DNA of 64,000 nucleotides from Marinomonas colpomeniae (lineage in GTDB: Bacteria; Pseudomonadota; Gammaproteobacteria; Pseudomonadales; Marinomonadaceae): the NCBI RefSeq assembly GCF_014803385.1, contig NZ_JACYFC010000001.1:330136-394135 (forward strand), given 5' to 3'. The notes under the pieces are model-generated. The model saw only the letters and a list, made by a program, of their open reading frames with translations. It was not told the DNA's origin and made no database searches. Position numbers and translations under genes: made by a program. The stretch's first letter is position 1. Each line of letters begins with the position of its first letter. Below, one piece after another: positions 53,851 to 63,078 of this stretch.

Positions 53851-54011
53851 TTGAATTTCCTCGTTTTAGGAGTGGGTAAAATATTAGGGTATTGTAAAGG
53901 AGGGGAGGGCCTTTTAGCCACCCCCTATAAAGTGATTTAGCTACACTAATGTGGGTTTATCATGTTTTCGATTAGCTTTTATTACCTACAAATCGAAGTT
54001 AACTGCCATTT

Positions 54012-54854
54012 TTAGTTTTCTTCATGGTTATTAAAGCGCCATAACTTGTTGTAGTTAATTAGACCTTCTATTTCTTCTATGTAGGCTAAGCCACGTTCAG
54101 AGTAGTTTATTAATCCATTAGTAAGGCTAAGACCCGTTATAGACTCTTGGTTTTGCCTAAGGTTTGAACGTGAAGCGCGGAGAGTTTTGTAGGCGTTATT
54201 GCTATTCAAATTGTCTATATAAGCAAAAACAGACTCTCGAACATCGTGAAATTTACGAACTTCATGATCCGCATCGATGTCTCTTGATTCAGGCACTAAA
54301 CCACAGCCTTTTTTGAAGCACCATTGGCCAAAAAAATTATTACCTTTGGTTGCAAAGCGAGAAGTCCCCCAAGCAGACTCATTTGCCGCTTGAGCTAATG
54401 CAAGGGAAGCAGGAACAACGTCAACATGATCTAATAACTCTCTTAAATCGTCTTTTGAGTAGTTATTAAGTGTCTTTAACTTATGTGATTTTCTAAGCGT
54501 TGAAATCCATACTTTATTTTTCTTAGACAATTTTTTATTGTTGTCTATTAGGGCTAATATGCGCTCACGATCTTTAAGGATAAGAGTATTTTTCTCATAT
54601 ACGAATTGTGCTAAATAGTTAAAAAACGTTTTCTTCCGTTCTTTTATATCTGTTATGGATTTAAAGTTAGGAGGCGTTGCATCAATAGGATGAGACTTGA
54701 AGTAGCTTTTCTCATAAGGGCTTGCTTCATTTTCACTTTGGTAGTCATCAATTGAGTTATTGTCCTGATTTTTTTCGGACTGATAGCTAATGAATGAACT
54801 CAATATAATGAGTATCAGTATGGGATAGACTGTCCAGAGTATTTTCTTTTTCAT
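54012..54854 (-). CDS. Bax-like membrane-anchored glucosaminidase
   Basis: This 280-residue protein has an N-terminal membrane anchor (ILWTVYPILILIILSSFI, residues 4-21), a Lys/Asn/Glu-rich linker and a C-terminal glucosaminidase domain (about 130-275). That domain carries ALAQAANESAWGTSRFATKG (catalytic Glu) and NNFFGQWCFKKGCG. It resembles E. coli Bax and the hydrolase domain of FlgJ, so it probably cuts peptidoglycan in the periplasm. Upstream, 54855-55237 contains a 12-bp direct duplication (TAAGTAATTACC-like, near 54900) and a 44-codon frame described separately. Confidence 0.85.
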   Translation of the reverse strand: MKKKILWTVYPILILIILSSFISYQSEKNQDNNSIDDYQSENEASPYEKSYFKSHPIDATPPNFKSITDIKERKKTFFNYLAQFVYEKNTLILKDRERILALIDNNKKLSKKNKVWISTLRKSHKLKTLNNYSKDDLRELLDHVDVVPASLALAQAANESAWGTSRFATKGNNFFGQWCFKKGCGLVPESRDIDADHEVRKFHDVRESVFAYIDNLNSNNAYKTLRASRSNLRQNQESITGLSLTNGLINYSERGLAYIEEIEGLINYNKLWRFNNHEEN

Positions 54855-55095
54855 AAGAGTACGATTCTCAAATATATATTATTTCAGGTTTGCTCTTCAT
54901 TAAGTAATTACCTAAGTAATTAGCTAGAGTTCCTTGATAAAAAGTTTCTCATTATCCTCATTATAGACTTACTTTAATAGGTTTGAACGAAAGCTTTCAC
55001 AATTTCCCTTACTGCTTCCTTACAATTTTAGGGCTTGAATATGACCTCATTAAGTATAGAAAGAGTATCAATCACATTAATATTACGGGATTGTT

Positions 55096-55230
55096 ATGTG
55101 GCTTCTATCGCTAACTCATCAGTTCTCTCTTTGGTTTTTAACTCATATTATTGTGAATGAATTAATGAAAAATAATCTTTTTCGAGGCAATATGTCGTTT
55201 ATATTTAATCGAATGGTTCGATGGGTTTAA
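55096..55230 (+). CDS. Possible 44-residue small protein upstream of the diguanylate cyclase
   Basis: An ATG frame of 44 codons ends 7 nt before the cyclase start. The product is hydrophobic and Trp/Phe-rich in its first 23 residues (MWLLSLTHQFSLWFLTHIIV) and basic at the end, like a single-span membrane peptide. A weak GGGA lies 6 nt before the ATG. The tight spacing suggests coupling or a leader peptide, but it may be chance. No homologue is recognised. Confidence 0.3.
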   Translation: MWLLSLTHQFSLWFLTHIIVNELMKNNLFRGNMSFIFNRMVRWV

Positions 55231-55237
55231 GGTTTTT

Positions 55238-56398
55238 ATGTCTGAGCGTTTAAGTTCATTGTTAATTCCGTGTTTAATTTTAATAGTGAGTGTCTACGCG
55301 AGCTTACACGTTAGTCAGTTACCGCCGTTATGGTTCAGTCTGTTACCTTTATTACCGCTTATCTTAGCTAGTGTCGCTATTTTACTTGCTTGGCACTTCA
55401 ATAAAGGTCGAGTATTTATTCTTGTATTATTACTTTTGATTCCAAAACTGTATGGAGACTTCGATCAGGGTGCGTCATTAACTGCATACTTAGTTGTATC
55501 TTGTTTTTGTGTCGCGTTATTAGGTTTTGTGTCTGAGAGAGGTTTTTTCAACAGATTTGCAGTTAATCGAATACTGTTTGTGTTGATGTTGGTTTGTTGG
55601 TGCTATGCAATTGAACGTAGTTGGGTGTCGTTTGCTTTCTTAGACAGTGCCTTTCTTTACACCTCTACTAGTTGGTCTACTGTTTTACTTTGGTTTATTT
55701 TAGTTGTTAGTTCATCTGCGTTAGGTATTGCGTGGTGGCTGAGTAGTGACATATTCAGAGCATGTGGATTAATTAGTATTGTTAGTCTGTTAATTGTCAG
55801 CCATTTTGCTATTTCTGGTGTTCAATTTGATACGCTTTTATCTGCACAACTTTTACTGTGGATTTGGTTTTTGTTGATGGAAAGTCACCGAATGGCCTAT
55901 CTCGACGATATGACTAAGCTTCCGGGAAGGCGGGCATTAAACGAAAAATTGGTGGGATTGCCTAGGCAATACGCTATTGCTATGGTTGATGTTGATCATT
56001 TTAAAAAATTTAATGACACTTATGGCCATGATATGGGAGATAAAGTACTTAAAAGTGTGGCGGCTCAACTGAAACGTTTTTCTAACCCTGGTGTGGCTTT
56101 TCGATATGGTGGTGAAGAGTTTACGATTGTATTTCGTAATAATAAACATCTTGATGATGTAGTTAATGTGCTAGAGCTTGTTAGGGAAAGTATATCTGAT
56201 GCACTAGTAGAAGTGTTTGATCCAAAAAAGAAGAAAGAAATCGACGTGAGTGTTACCGTTAGTATTGGTGTTGCTTTTGCCTCTCTTGGTGAGCTTCCTG
56301 ATTCTGTATTGAAACGGTCAGATGAAGCCTTGTATGAATCGAAAAAGAAGGGACGGAACCGCGTTTCAAAATCTCCAATGCCTAAAAAACTGCAATAA
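55238..56398 (+). CDS. Membrane-bound diguanylate cyclase (GGDEF)
   Basis: It makes cyclic di-GMP from two GTP. The 386-residue product has about six to seven N-terminal membrane helices (residues 5-215) and a C-terminal GGDEF domain (about 220-380) with DDMTKLPGRRALNEKL, VDVDHFKKFNDTYGHDMGD and the active-site loop RYGGEEFTIVF. No allosteric RxxD is evident four residues before GGEEF. The membrane domain resembles MASE-type sensors, but the signal is unknown. The stop codon abuts a 36-bp near-perfect palindrome. Confidence 0.93.
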   Translation: MSERLSSLLIPCLILIVSVYASLHVSQLPPLWFSLLPLLPLILASVAILLAWHFNKGRVFILVLLLLIPKLYGDFDQGASLTAYLVVSCFCVALLGFVSERGFFNRFAVNRILFVLMLVCWCYAIERSWVSFAFLDSAFLYTSTSWSTVLLWFILVVSSSALGIAWWLSSDIFRACGLISIVSLLIVSHFAISGVQFDTLLSAQLLLWIWFLLMESHRMAYLDDMTKLPGRRALNEKLVGLPRQYAIAMVDVDHFKKFNDTYGHDMGDKVLKSVAAQLKRFSNPGVAFRYGGEEFTIVFRNNKHLDDVVNVLELVRESISDALVEVFDPKKKKEIDVSVTVSIGVAFASLGELPDSVLKRSDEALYESKKKGRNRVSKSPMPKKLQ

Positions 56399-56434
56399 AT
56401 GTAAATAATTGATCGATCGGTCAATTATTTACAT
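56399..56434. promoter_or_regulatory. 36-bp near-perfect palindrome with a RutR-like core
   Basis: ATGTAAATAATTGA (56399-56412) and its exact reverse complement (56421-56434) flank TCGATCGG. The core TTGATCGATCGGTCAA resembles the RutR operator consensus TTGACCANNTGGTCAA. It starts directly after the cyclase stop codon and lies 432 bp before a RutR-like gene. It could be an operator or a 3' mRNA stem; there is no T-run. The interval 56435-56650 also holds the hairpin CAATGG/CCATTG (56575-56592) and an imperfect palindrome at 56603-56633. Confidence 0.55.
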
Positions 56435-56650
56435 CCAAACTATTGCACTGAAATATCACCTGTCTATAATCAATGCATCATTTTTATAAGTGTCTGTGCT
56501 GTATGGTTTATTTTAATCGTTTTTAATAACCACAAATTAGCATGGCTCCTCCGGCTTGTAATCTTCGTTGCCGGCAATGGGTTCTTCCATTGATTCAAGA
56601 ACATTGATTTAGCAATGGTATATTGCAATCAATTACAGCGCCAACGTGGT

Positions 56651-56735
56651 GTAGCAGTTAGCCTAGTGACGAATGCCTATAGTCACTAACGTCTCTGCTA
56701 CGAGGGGAAATGGGGAGCTTCGGCTCCCTTTTTTT
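56651..56735 (+). ncRNA. Candidate small structured RNA with terminator
   Basis: GTAGCAG (56651-56657) pairs with CTGCTAC (56695-56701). Inside this, TAGTGAC (56664-56670) pairs with GTCACTA (56682-56688). After a purine-rich single strand (GAGGGGAAATG) comes the terminator hairpin GGGAGC-TTCG-GCTCCC with seven T (56713-56735). This stem plus UUCG terminator layout, in a 467-bp gap without genes, fits a trans-acting small RNA. The alternative is the 3' end of a longer cyclase transcript. Family not recognised; start uncertain. Confidence 0.45.
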
Positions 56736-56865
56736 ATGCTGATTTTTTGTTATCACTTCGTGCCTATTCTAAAAAATGCTATTCTTATGACGTATTGCTA
56801 GGGATGATAATGCAATATGAGAATATCCCCCTTTTTAGTAGATATTTGATCAGCGAGGCTAATCC

Positions 56866-57516
56866 TTGAGTGAAGTTAAACGACCAAAAGATCAGTTGAA
56901 ATCTCATATTCGAGCACAAAACCAAGAGCTTATTTTAGAAACCTCAGAGCGTGTTTTTGCTCGCCAAGGCTTGGCCAAAACCACAACGCAGATGATTGCT
57001 AATGAAGCAGGTCTTCCCAAGGCTAATATTCATTACTACTACCGTTCTAAAAAAGATTTATTAGAAGCGGTATTAGGGCGAATTCTTCATCTTTGGCTGA
57101 GTTCTGTTAGCGAATTTAATGTTGATGATGGACCACAAAAGAACTTATCACGTTATATTAGTGAAAAAATAGAACAATCTCGTCTTAATAAAAACGCATC
57201 AAAAGTTTTTGCCATGGCTCTGATTGGCGAAGAAGATTTCGTTTTGGATTATTTGAGGCGATTATTTGTCACTGAATTAGCACGAGAGAAAGCCACGATA
57301 CAAATATGGGTAGATAAAGGGTTAATGGCTCCGGTTTCTACTGAGCATCTTTTTATCAGTATTTGGGCAATGACTCAGACTTATGCGGATTTTGATGCAC
57401 AAGTTAAAATCATGTTACAAAAAGAAAATTTGGAAGAATCGGACTACGAGGATGCTAAGCAATTTATTACGCGTATGGTGTTGGCTGGTTGTCGAGTAAT
57501 AGAGGATGAGATATGA
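56866..57516 (+). CDS. TetR-family regulator, RutR (YcdC)-like
   Basis: This 216-residue TetR regulator has its HTH at residues about 35-60 (TTTQMIANEAGLPKANIHYY). The C-terminal ligand domain is of the YcdC/RutR type, with the conserved WAMTQTYADFDAQVKIML. E. coli RutR senses uracil and thymine. The TTG start at 56866 has GAGG 7 nt upstream. The stop overlaps the ATG of the LysE-type exporter (ATGA), so the two are coupled. The nearby upp gene (uracil salvage) fits a pyrimidine theme, but this is inference. Confidence 0.88.
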   Translation: MSEVKRPKDQLKSHIRAQNQELILETSERVFARQGLAKTTTQMIANEAGLPKANIHYYYRSKKDLLEAVLGRILHLWLSSVSEFNVDDGPQKNLSRYISEKIEQSRLNKNASKVFAMALIGEEDFVLDYLRRLFVTELAREKATIQIWVDKGLMAPVSTEHLFISIWAMTQTYADFDAQVKIMLQKENLEESDYEDAKQFITRMVLAGCRVIEDEI

Positions 57517-58133
57517 CATTAGAAAGTGGTATTACTTTTTTCTTCGCAATTTTGATTTTTGCTGTAACGCCAGGTCCTGGAGTCTTTGCTGTTATTGCGA
57601 AAAGTATGACGAAGGGTGCCCGTGCTAGTGTTTCTCTTTGCGTTGGCATGGTGATGAGTGACATTGTTTATTTAGTTATGGCGTGTTTTGGATTGGCTGC
57701 GATTGCATCTGCTTGGGAAGGCGTTTTCTTAGTGATTCGTTATGTTGGTGCAGCGTACCTTATCTATTTAGGTTGGAAAATGTGGGTGTCGCCAGTATCA
57801 ACATCTACCGCAGATTTCGCACAGCTTGAGTCAAAAAGTGAAGTGGCGAGCTTTATTCAAGGCTTTATGATTTCAGCATCGAACCCTAAGGTCATTCTTT
57901 TCTATGTTGCATTTCTGCCGACCTTTATGGATTTAACCGTATTAAGTGGGTTTGATATTGTCATAGCGTCTGTTCTTGCTTTTACAGCACTTATGTTAGG
58001 CATTAACCTTATTTCTGTGTGTGCTTCTCAAGCGAGGCGTTTGATGAAATCTGAGCGTTCTATGAAAACGTTAAATCGTGCATCGGGTGGAATTATGGCA
58101 AGTGCTGGGGCTTTTTTAGCATTGAAGAGTTAG
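57513..58133 (+). CDS. LysE/RhtB-family exporter
   Basis: This 206-residue inner-membrane exporter of the LysE/RhtB family has five to six hydrophobic segments. The N-terminus contains ILIFAVTPGPGVFAVIAKSM (the conserved PGP motif), the middle has YVGAAYLIYLGWKMW, and MISASNPKVILFYVAFLPTF follows. RhtB-type proteins export homoserine, threonine or related compounds. Its ATG overlaps the stop of the RutR-like gene by 4 nt. A terminator follows. Confidence 0.92.
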   Translation: MTLESGITFFFAILIFAVTPGPGVFAVIAKSMTKGARASVSLCVGMVMSDIVYLVMACFGLAAIASAWEGVFLVIRYVGAAYLIYLGWKMWVSPVSTSTADFAQLESKSEVASFIQGFMISASNPKVILFYVAFLPTFMDLTVLSGFDIVIASVLAFTALMLGINLISVCASQARRLMKSERSMKTLNRASGGIMASAGAFLALKS

Positions 58134-58148
58134 CCTGAAATAGCTTTT

Positions 58149-58184
58149 AAAAAGCCACTTTTTCTTAATGAAAAAGTGGCTTTT
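58149..58184. terminator. Bidirectional terminator
   Basis: A perfect stem AAAAGCCACTTTTTC / GAAAAAGTGGCTTTT around a TTAAT loop lies between the converging exporter gene and upp. Confidence 0.93.
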
Positions 58185-58201
58185 CACTTAAATTAATCAG
58201 C

Positions 58202-58858
58202 TTATCGGGTACCGTAAATACGGTCTCCAGCATCACCAACACCTGGACGAATATAAGCGTTTTCGTCTAATTCTCGGTCAATTGCGCCAATATACATAGC
58301 CACATCTGAATGTGCTTTTTTGAATGCTTCAATGCCTTCAGGAGCGGCAAAAAGACAGATAAAACGAATATCAGTAGCACCCATTTCTTTCATTTTATCG
58401 ATTGCCATAATGGCAGAATTACCTGTCGCAAGCATTGGATCAACGACGATAATGGTACGTTCGTTTACCGAATGAGGCATTTTTAGGTAATACTCAACTG
58501 GTTGTTTTGTTTCAGGGTCACGGTATAAGCCAACATGACCAACACGTGCTGAAGGAGATAATTTTAGTACACCTTCCGCTAAACCATTACCTGCTCGCAT
58601 GATGGTCACGATACAAAGCTTTTTACCTTTTAGTGCTGGGCACATAGCTTTTTCTAATGGCGTTTCTATTTCAATATCTGCCGTTTCTAAGTCTCTAGTG
58701 GCTTCATAGCCAATAAGAGTACCTAGCTCTTCAACTAGCATGCGAAATTCACGTGTACTGGTATTTTTATCGCGAAGACTTGTTAGTTTATGTTGTACAA
58801 AAGGGTGCTTGATCACAAATATGTCTTTGTAGGTATTAAGCAGTTCGTCGCGGGTCAT
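58202..58858 (-). CDS. upp: Uracil phosphoribosyltransferase
   Basis: This salvage enzyme makes UMP from uracil and PRPP. The 218-residue product has [20 protein letters not shown], the PRPP-binding loop [20 protein letters not shown], and the C-terminal uracil-binding segment [18 protein letters not shown] chose ATG 58858 with AAGGAAAGG just upstream; a longer in-frame start 29 codons earlier would be atypical for the family (usually 208-210 residues). A uraA permease gene is not adjacent. Confidence 0.96.
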   Translation of the reverse strand: MTRDELLNTYKDIFVIKHPFVQHKLTSLRDKNTSTREFRMLVEELGTLIGYEATRDLETADIEIETPLEKAMCPALKGKKLCIVTIMRAGNGLAEGVLKLSPSARVGHVGLYRDPETKQPVEYYLKMPHSVNERTIIVVDPMLATGNSAIMAIDKMKEMGATDIRFICLFAAPEGIEAFKKAHSDVAMYIGAIDRELDENAYIRPGVGDAGDRIYGTR

Positions 58859-59119
58859 TGGCCTTTCCTTTATATCGCTTGGGGCGTTGATTGATGAGTG
58901 TCTTGCTCTCTGTTTATATAATAGCATTAAGTGTATATCGACCAAATAGTTAATCTTGTCCTTTTGGTTGGTATTTTAGAGGTAAGTAAGAAGCTTAAAA
59001 GACTTAGTTTAGTGTTGTTTTCGCTAAGATCGTCATTACATAGAGGGTAACCTAATAGAAAATCACATCGCGGCTTCATGCTTTGAAATAAGTAAGATGG
59101 ATTTATTGAGATATTTATT

Positions 59120-61549
59120 ATGAACGATGACGAACAATATATTGATATAGAAAATGATGAAGGTGTAATGCCAGAGGAAGGGGTTATTAGTGACCCTAAA
59201 GGGTTAGCACTACCTGATGATGTTCTACCGGAAACTTTATTTATACTCCCGCTTTCTAGCCGTCCATTTTTTCCTGCACAAGTCCAACCTGTTATGGTGG
59301 ATGCAGATAAATGGGAAGACACATTAGAACGCATAGCTGAGCATCCACAAGCTGTTGTTGGTTTGGTGTACGCTGAAAAAGCCGGTAGTAAAGCGCCTTC
59401 TGTTGGATCGTTCCGTTCAATTGGTTGTGTGGCTAGAATGCACAAAGCTGAGAAACAAAACGATAAGCTTACTTTTTTAGCGCAAGGTGTTAAGCGTTTT
59501 GAGGTTGTTGAGTGGTTGAGTGATACGGCTCCATATCTGGCCCGAGTTCGCTATATAAGTGATGTAAAGTCTAATGACGATGAGTCCAAGGCTTATTCCA
59601 TTGGTATCTTAGACGCGATTAAAGAATTGATTCGCCTAAATCCTTTATTCAGTGAAGATCTAAAGCAGTATTTAGGACGTTTTTCGTTTAATGAATCTGG
59701 TTTACTAGCCGACTTCGCCGCTTCAATTACGTCTGCAGAGCCAGATAAATTATACGAGGTGTTAGCGACGATACCGGTGAAAACCCGCATGCATTTGTCT
59801 CTTATATTATTAAGAAAAGAGTTAGAGATAGCTCGGCTACACAATGAAATCAGTGCAGAAGTAAACGACAAAATTAGTCAGCATCAACGAGATTTTTTTC
59901 TTAAAGAGCAGCTTAAAATCATTCAGAAAGAACTCGGTATTTCTAAAGATGACCGCACGTCAGATGTAGAAATGTTTGAGTCCCGTCTAGAGGGGAAAAC
60001 TTTAACAACAGCCGTGAGTGAAAAAATTCAAGATGAACTACATAAATTAAGTATTCTTGAAACGGGTTCGCCAGAATATGGCGTAACACGTAATTATTTG
60101 GATTGGGCGACGTCGTTACCTTGGGGTGTTCATTCTAAAGATAACTTAGATATTGCATTAGCTCGTGATGTTCTCGAATCTCATCATGCAGGACTGGGAG
60201 ATATCAAAGATCGCATCGTCGAGTTTTTGGCACTGGGTGCACACCGAGGCGAAATGGGTGGAAGTATTTTGCTACTCGTAGGTCCCCCTGGCGTCGGTAA
60301 AACTTCGATTGGTAAGTCGGTTGCTGAATCTTTAAATCGTAAGTTTTACCGTTTTAGTTTAGGCGGAATGAGAGACGAAGCTGAAATTAAAGGTCATAGA
60401 CGAACCTACATAGGTGCTTTACCAGGTAAGTTTGTACAAGCGTTAAAAGATGTTGAAGTAGAAAACCCCGTCATTATGCTTGATGAGATAGATAAAATTG
60501 GCAACTCTTTTCAGGGTGACCCTGCGTCTGCATTACTGGAAGCGTTAGACCCTGAACAGAATAGCGAGTTTTTAGATCACTACTTAGATATGCGTATTGA
60601 TTTATCAAAAGCTTTATTCATCTGTACGGCAAACCAATTAGACACGATTCCTTCTCCTTTGTTGGATCGGATGGATGTTATTCGTTTGTCTGGCTACATT
60701 GGTGATGAAAAACTGGCCATAGCGAAGCAGCATTTGTGGCCGAAGTTGCTCAAGAAAAATAAGTTACTGAAAAAACAGTTGAACATTACAGATGCGGCAT
60801 TGCGTCATATTATCGAGCACTATGCTCGTGAAGCAGGTGTGCGAGGTTTAGATAAACTCTTGCAGAAAGTTTTACGCAAATCTGTTGTTACCTTGATGAC
60901 AGGTGAAAAAGACCACATCAATGTAGGAATTAAAGATGTTGAAGTTTTGTTAGGTATGCCTTACTTCCGTCCTGAAAAAACCTTACAAGGGGTTGGTGTT
61001 GTTACTGGTTTAGCTTGGACATCAATGGGAGGAGCCACTTTGCCGATTGAAGCAAATAAGGTGCATGAATTAACTCGCGGCCTAAAACTCACAGGTAAGT
61101 TAGGTGACGTAATGAAAGAGTCTGCTGAAATTGCTTATTCTTATGTGTTTTCACATACGAAGAGTTATCAAAAATCACCAGAATTTTTTGATAAAAGTTT
61201 GATTCATTTACATGTTCCTGAAGGGGCGACACCTAAAGATGGGCCAAGTGCAGGTGTAACTATGGCGACGGCATTAATGTCTTTGGCTCGAAACGAACCT
61301 ATTCGTAGAGGGTTAGCTATGACAGGGGAGCTGACATTAACGGGTCAGGTGCTTGCCGTTGGAGGCATTAGAGAAAAACTGATTGCTGCGAAACGAAGTA
61401 AAATAAGTGAAATTATATTACCTGAACCTAATCGTCGAGACTTTGAAGAATTACCAGACTCAGTGAAGGAGGGGATGACTATTCATTTCGCGGAACGTTT
61501 TTTGGATGTGGAGAAAATAGTTTTTAATCGAGATAATAATCTTCACTAG
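59120..61549 (+). CDS. lon: ATP-dependent protease Lon
   Basis: This cytoplasmic AAA+ protease degrades damaged and regulatory proteins, with a normal 809-residue length. The order is N-terminal substrate domain (about 30-235), coiled coil, AAA+ module (Walker A GPPGVGKTSIGKS, Walker B VIMLDEIDKIG, RRTYIGALPGK) and C-terminal protease domain with the Ser-Lys dyad (Ser in PKDGPSAGVT, about 710; Lys in GGIREKLIAAK, about 753). It is monocistronic, with a terminator 50 nt after the stop. Confidence 0.97.
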   Translation: MNDDEQYIDIENDEGVMPEEGVISDPKGLALPDDVLPETLFILPLSSRPFFPAQVQPVMVDADKWEDTLERIAEHPQAVVGLVYAEKAGSKAPSVGSFRSIGCVARMHKAEKQNDKLTFLAQGVKRFEVVEWLSDTAPYLARVRYISDVKSNDDESKAYSIGILDAIKELIRLNPLFSEDLKQYLGRFSFNESGLLADFAASITSAEPDKLYEVLATIPVKTRMHLSLILLRKELEIARLHNEISAEVNDKISQHQRDFFLKEQLKIIQKELGISKDDRTSDVEMFESRLEGKTLTTAVSEKIQDELHKLSILETGSPEYGVTRNYLDWATSLPWGVHSKDNLDIALARDVLESHHAGLGDIKDRIVEFLALGAHRGEMGGSILLLVGPPGVGKTSIGKSVAESLNRKFYRFSLGGMRDEAEIKGHRRTYIGALPGKFVQALKDVEVENPVIMLDEIDKIGNSFQGDPASALLEALDPEQNSEFLDHYLDMRIDLSKALFICTANQLDTIPSPLLDRMDVIRLSGYIGDEKLAIAKQHLWPKLLKKNKLLKKQLNITDAALRHIIEHYAREAGVRGLDKLLQKVLRKSVVTLMTGEKDHINVGIKDVEVLLGMPYFRPEKTLQGVGVVTGLAWTSMGGATLPIEANKVHELTRGLKLTGKLGDVMKESAEIAYSYVFSHTKSYQKSPEFFDKSLIHLHVPEGATPKDGPSAGVTMATALMSLARNEPIRRGLAMTGELTLTGQVLAVGGIREKLIAAKRSKISEIILPEPNRRDFEELPDSVKEGMTIHFAERFLDVEKIVFNRDNNLH

Positions 61550-61598
61550 ATTTATCCTCAAAGTAGGCATTCTCTCAATAGCCTATACATGAGAAAAT

Positions 61599-61635
61599 AA
61601 AAAAACCGGACAAGCAATGGCTTGTCCGGTTTTTT
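61599..61635 (+). terminator. Terminator after lon
   Basis: A perfect stem AACCGGACAAGC / GCTTGTCCGGTT with an AATG loop is followed by TTTT. A and T runs on both sides would allow use in either direction. Confidence 0.94.
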
Positions 61636-61679
61636 GCATTTTTCAACGCTTGGTTACACATAATATTCAAAGGGGTTTC

Positions 61680-63059
61680 ATGTCCAACTCAGCAAAACTT
61701 ACACAAGGCTCAACCTTTAAGCATGTTGTCAGCATGTCTTTAATGGGGGCGCTTGGTTTGATGTGCATGTTCGTTGTTGATCTTGTTGATATGTTGTTTC
61801 TTTCTATGTTGGGTGAAAAAGAAGCTGTTGCGGCTGTTGGCTTTTCTAGTGCGATTCTTTTTTTCACTATCTCTTTAAGTATTGCTGTTTCTATTGCAGC
61901 TACGGCGTTGGTTTCTAAGGCGATAGGAGAAGGCGATATTGAATTGGCAAAGCGCCGTGCTGTAAATGTGTTGGCGTTTGGCATATTTTTTTCTTCAGCG
62001 GTCGTTTGGCTAATGTGGCCTAAAATTCCAAATATTCTTTTATTTGTTGGTGCGACAGGCCGAACACTCGATTTAGCAACAGGGTATTTACAAATTCTAG
62101 TGCTCGGTATGCCTGCTGTTATGATCAGTATGATTGGCTCGGGTATTATGCGTGCTCTAGGAGATGCCCGTCGTGCTATGTATGCCACACTTATTGGTGG
62201 GTTGATTAATGCTGTATTAGACCCAATTTTTATTTTTGCTTTTGGTTTAGGCGTACAGGGTGCAGCTATTGCGTCACTGCTGGCGCGTTTTTCTATGATT
62301 GCGGTGTCCTATTATGGCGTTGTTTATGTTCATAAAATGCTAGGCGAGTTTGATTTAATGGACTTTTTTAAAGATGCTAAGTCCATTACTGTCGTTGCGG
62401 TTCCTGTCATGCTGACTAATATGTCTTCGCCTCTGGCTAATGCCATTGTGATGGCACACACGTCGACTTTTGGTGATGATGCGGTTGCTGCGGTCGCTGT
62501 GATTGGGCGAATTATTCCTGTGGTATTTGGTGGTGTCTTCGCTTTATCTGGGGCAGTTGGCCCTATTTTAGGCCAAAACTATGGTGCAGGGCGTTTTGAT
62601 CGTATGCATAGCACAATAAGTAGCGCTGTGATTTATGCTTTTGGTTATTGTATGGTGTTGTGCATTATTTTGTATCAAATGCAGGATTGGCTGGTGGACG
62701 TTTTTAATGCCACTCAAGGTAGTGCGGATTTGATTCGATTCTTTGCCACTTTTGTTTCTTTTAGTTTCTTTTTTCAAAGTCTTTTGTTTATTTCGATTGC
62801 AGCTTTTAACAATCTAGGTAAACCATTGAATAGTACTTTGCTTAATTTTGGTCGCGCTACGTTTGGAACATGGCCTTTAATTGTTGTGTTTTCTTTATTC
62901 ATGGGTGCTGAAGGTATACTTTTTGGCCAAGCGATAGGCTCAGTAATATTTGGATGCTTAGGGCTTTATATGGCGAGAAACTACATTACCCAATTGGAGA
63001 AAAAGGAAACGAAAGACATGGTATCAAGTCGGCCTATTAATTTTGATGAGTTGATTTAA
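61680..63059 (+). CDS. MATE-family multidrug efflux protein
   Basis: This 459-residue MATE transporter has 12 predicted membrane helices in two related halves. It begins near GSTFKHVVSMSLMGALGLMC and contains DLVDMLFLSMLGEKEAVAAV, typical of the first half. Substrates are unknown; the family exports cationic drugs with Na+ or H+. I chose ATG 61680 with AAGGGG 5 nt upstream; a longer frame from 61617 would start inside the lon terminator. Confidence 0.93.
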   Translation: MSNSAKLTQGSTFKHVVSMSLMGALGLMCMFVVDLVDMLFLSMLGEKEAVAAVGFSSAILFFTISLSIAVSIAATALVSKAIGEGDIELAKRRAVNVLAFGIFFSSAVVWLMWPKIPNILLFVGATGRTLDLATGYLQILVLGMPAVMISMIGSGIMRALGDARRAMYATLIGGLINAVLDPIFIFAFGLGVQGAAIASLLARFSMIAVSYYGVVYVHKMLGEFDLMDFFKDAKSITVVAVPVMLTNMSSPLANAIVMAHTSTFGDDAVAAVAVIGRIIPVVFGGVFALSGAVGPILGQNYGAGRFDRMHSTISSAVIYAFGYCMVLCIILYQMQDWLVDVFNATQGSADLIRFFATFVSFSFFFQSLLFISIAAFNNLGKPLNSTLLNFGRATFGTWPLIVVFSLFMGAEGILFGQAIGSVIFGCLGLYMARNYITQLEKKETKDMVSSRPINFDELI

Positions 63060-63078
63060 ATAAATCCATAGTCATAGC

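Noticed and set aside
56674-56742. 22-codon peptide inside the candidate small RNA
   Set aside because: No ribosome site, and it reads through the terminator stem; structure explains the sequence better.
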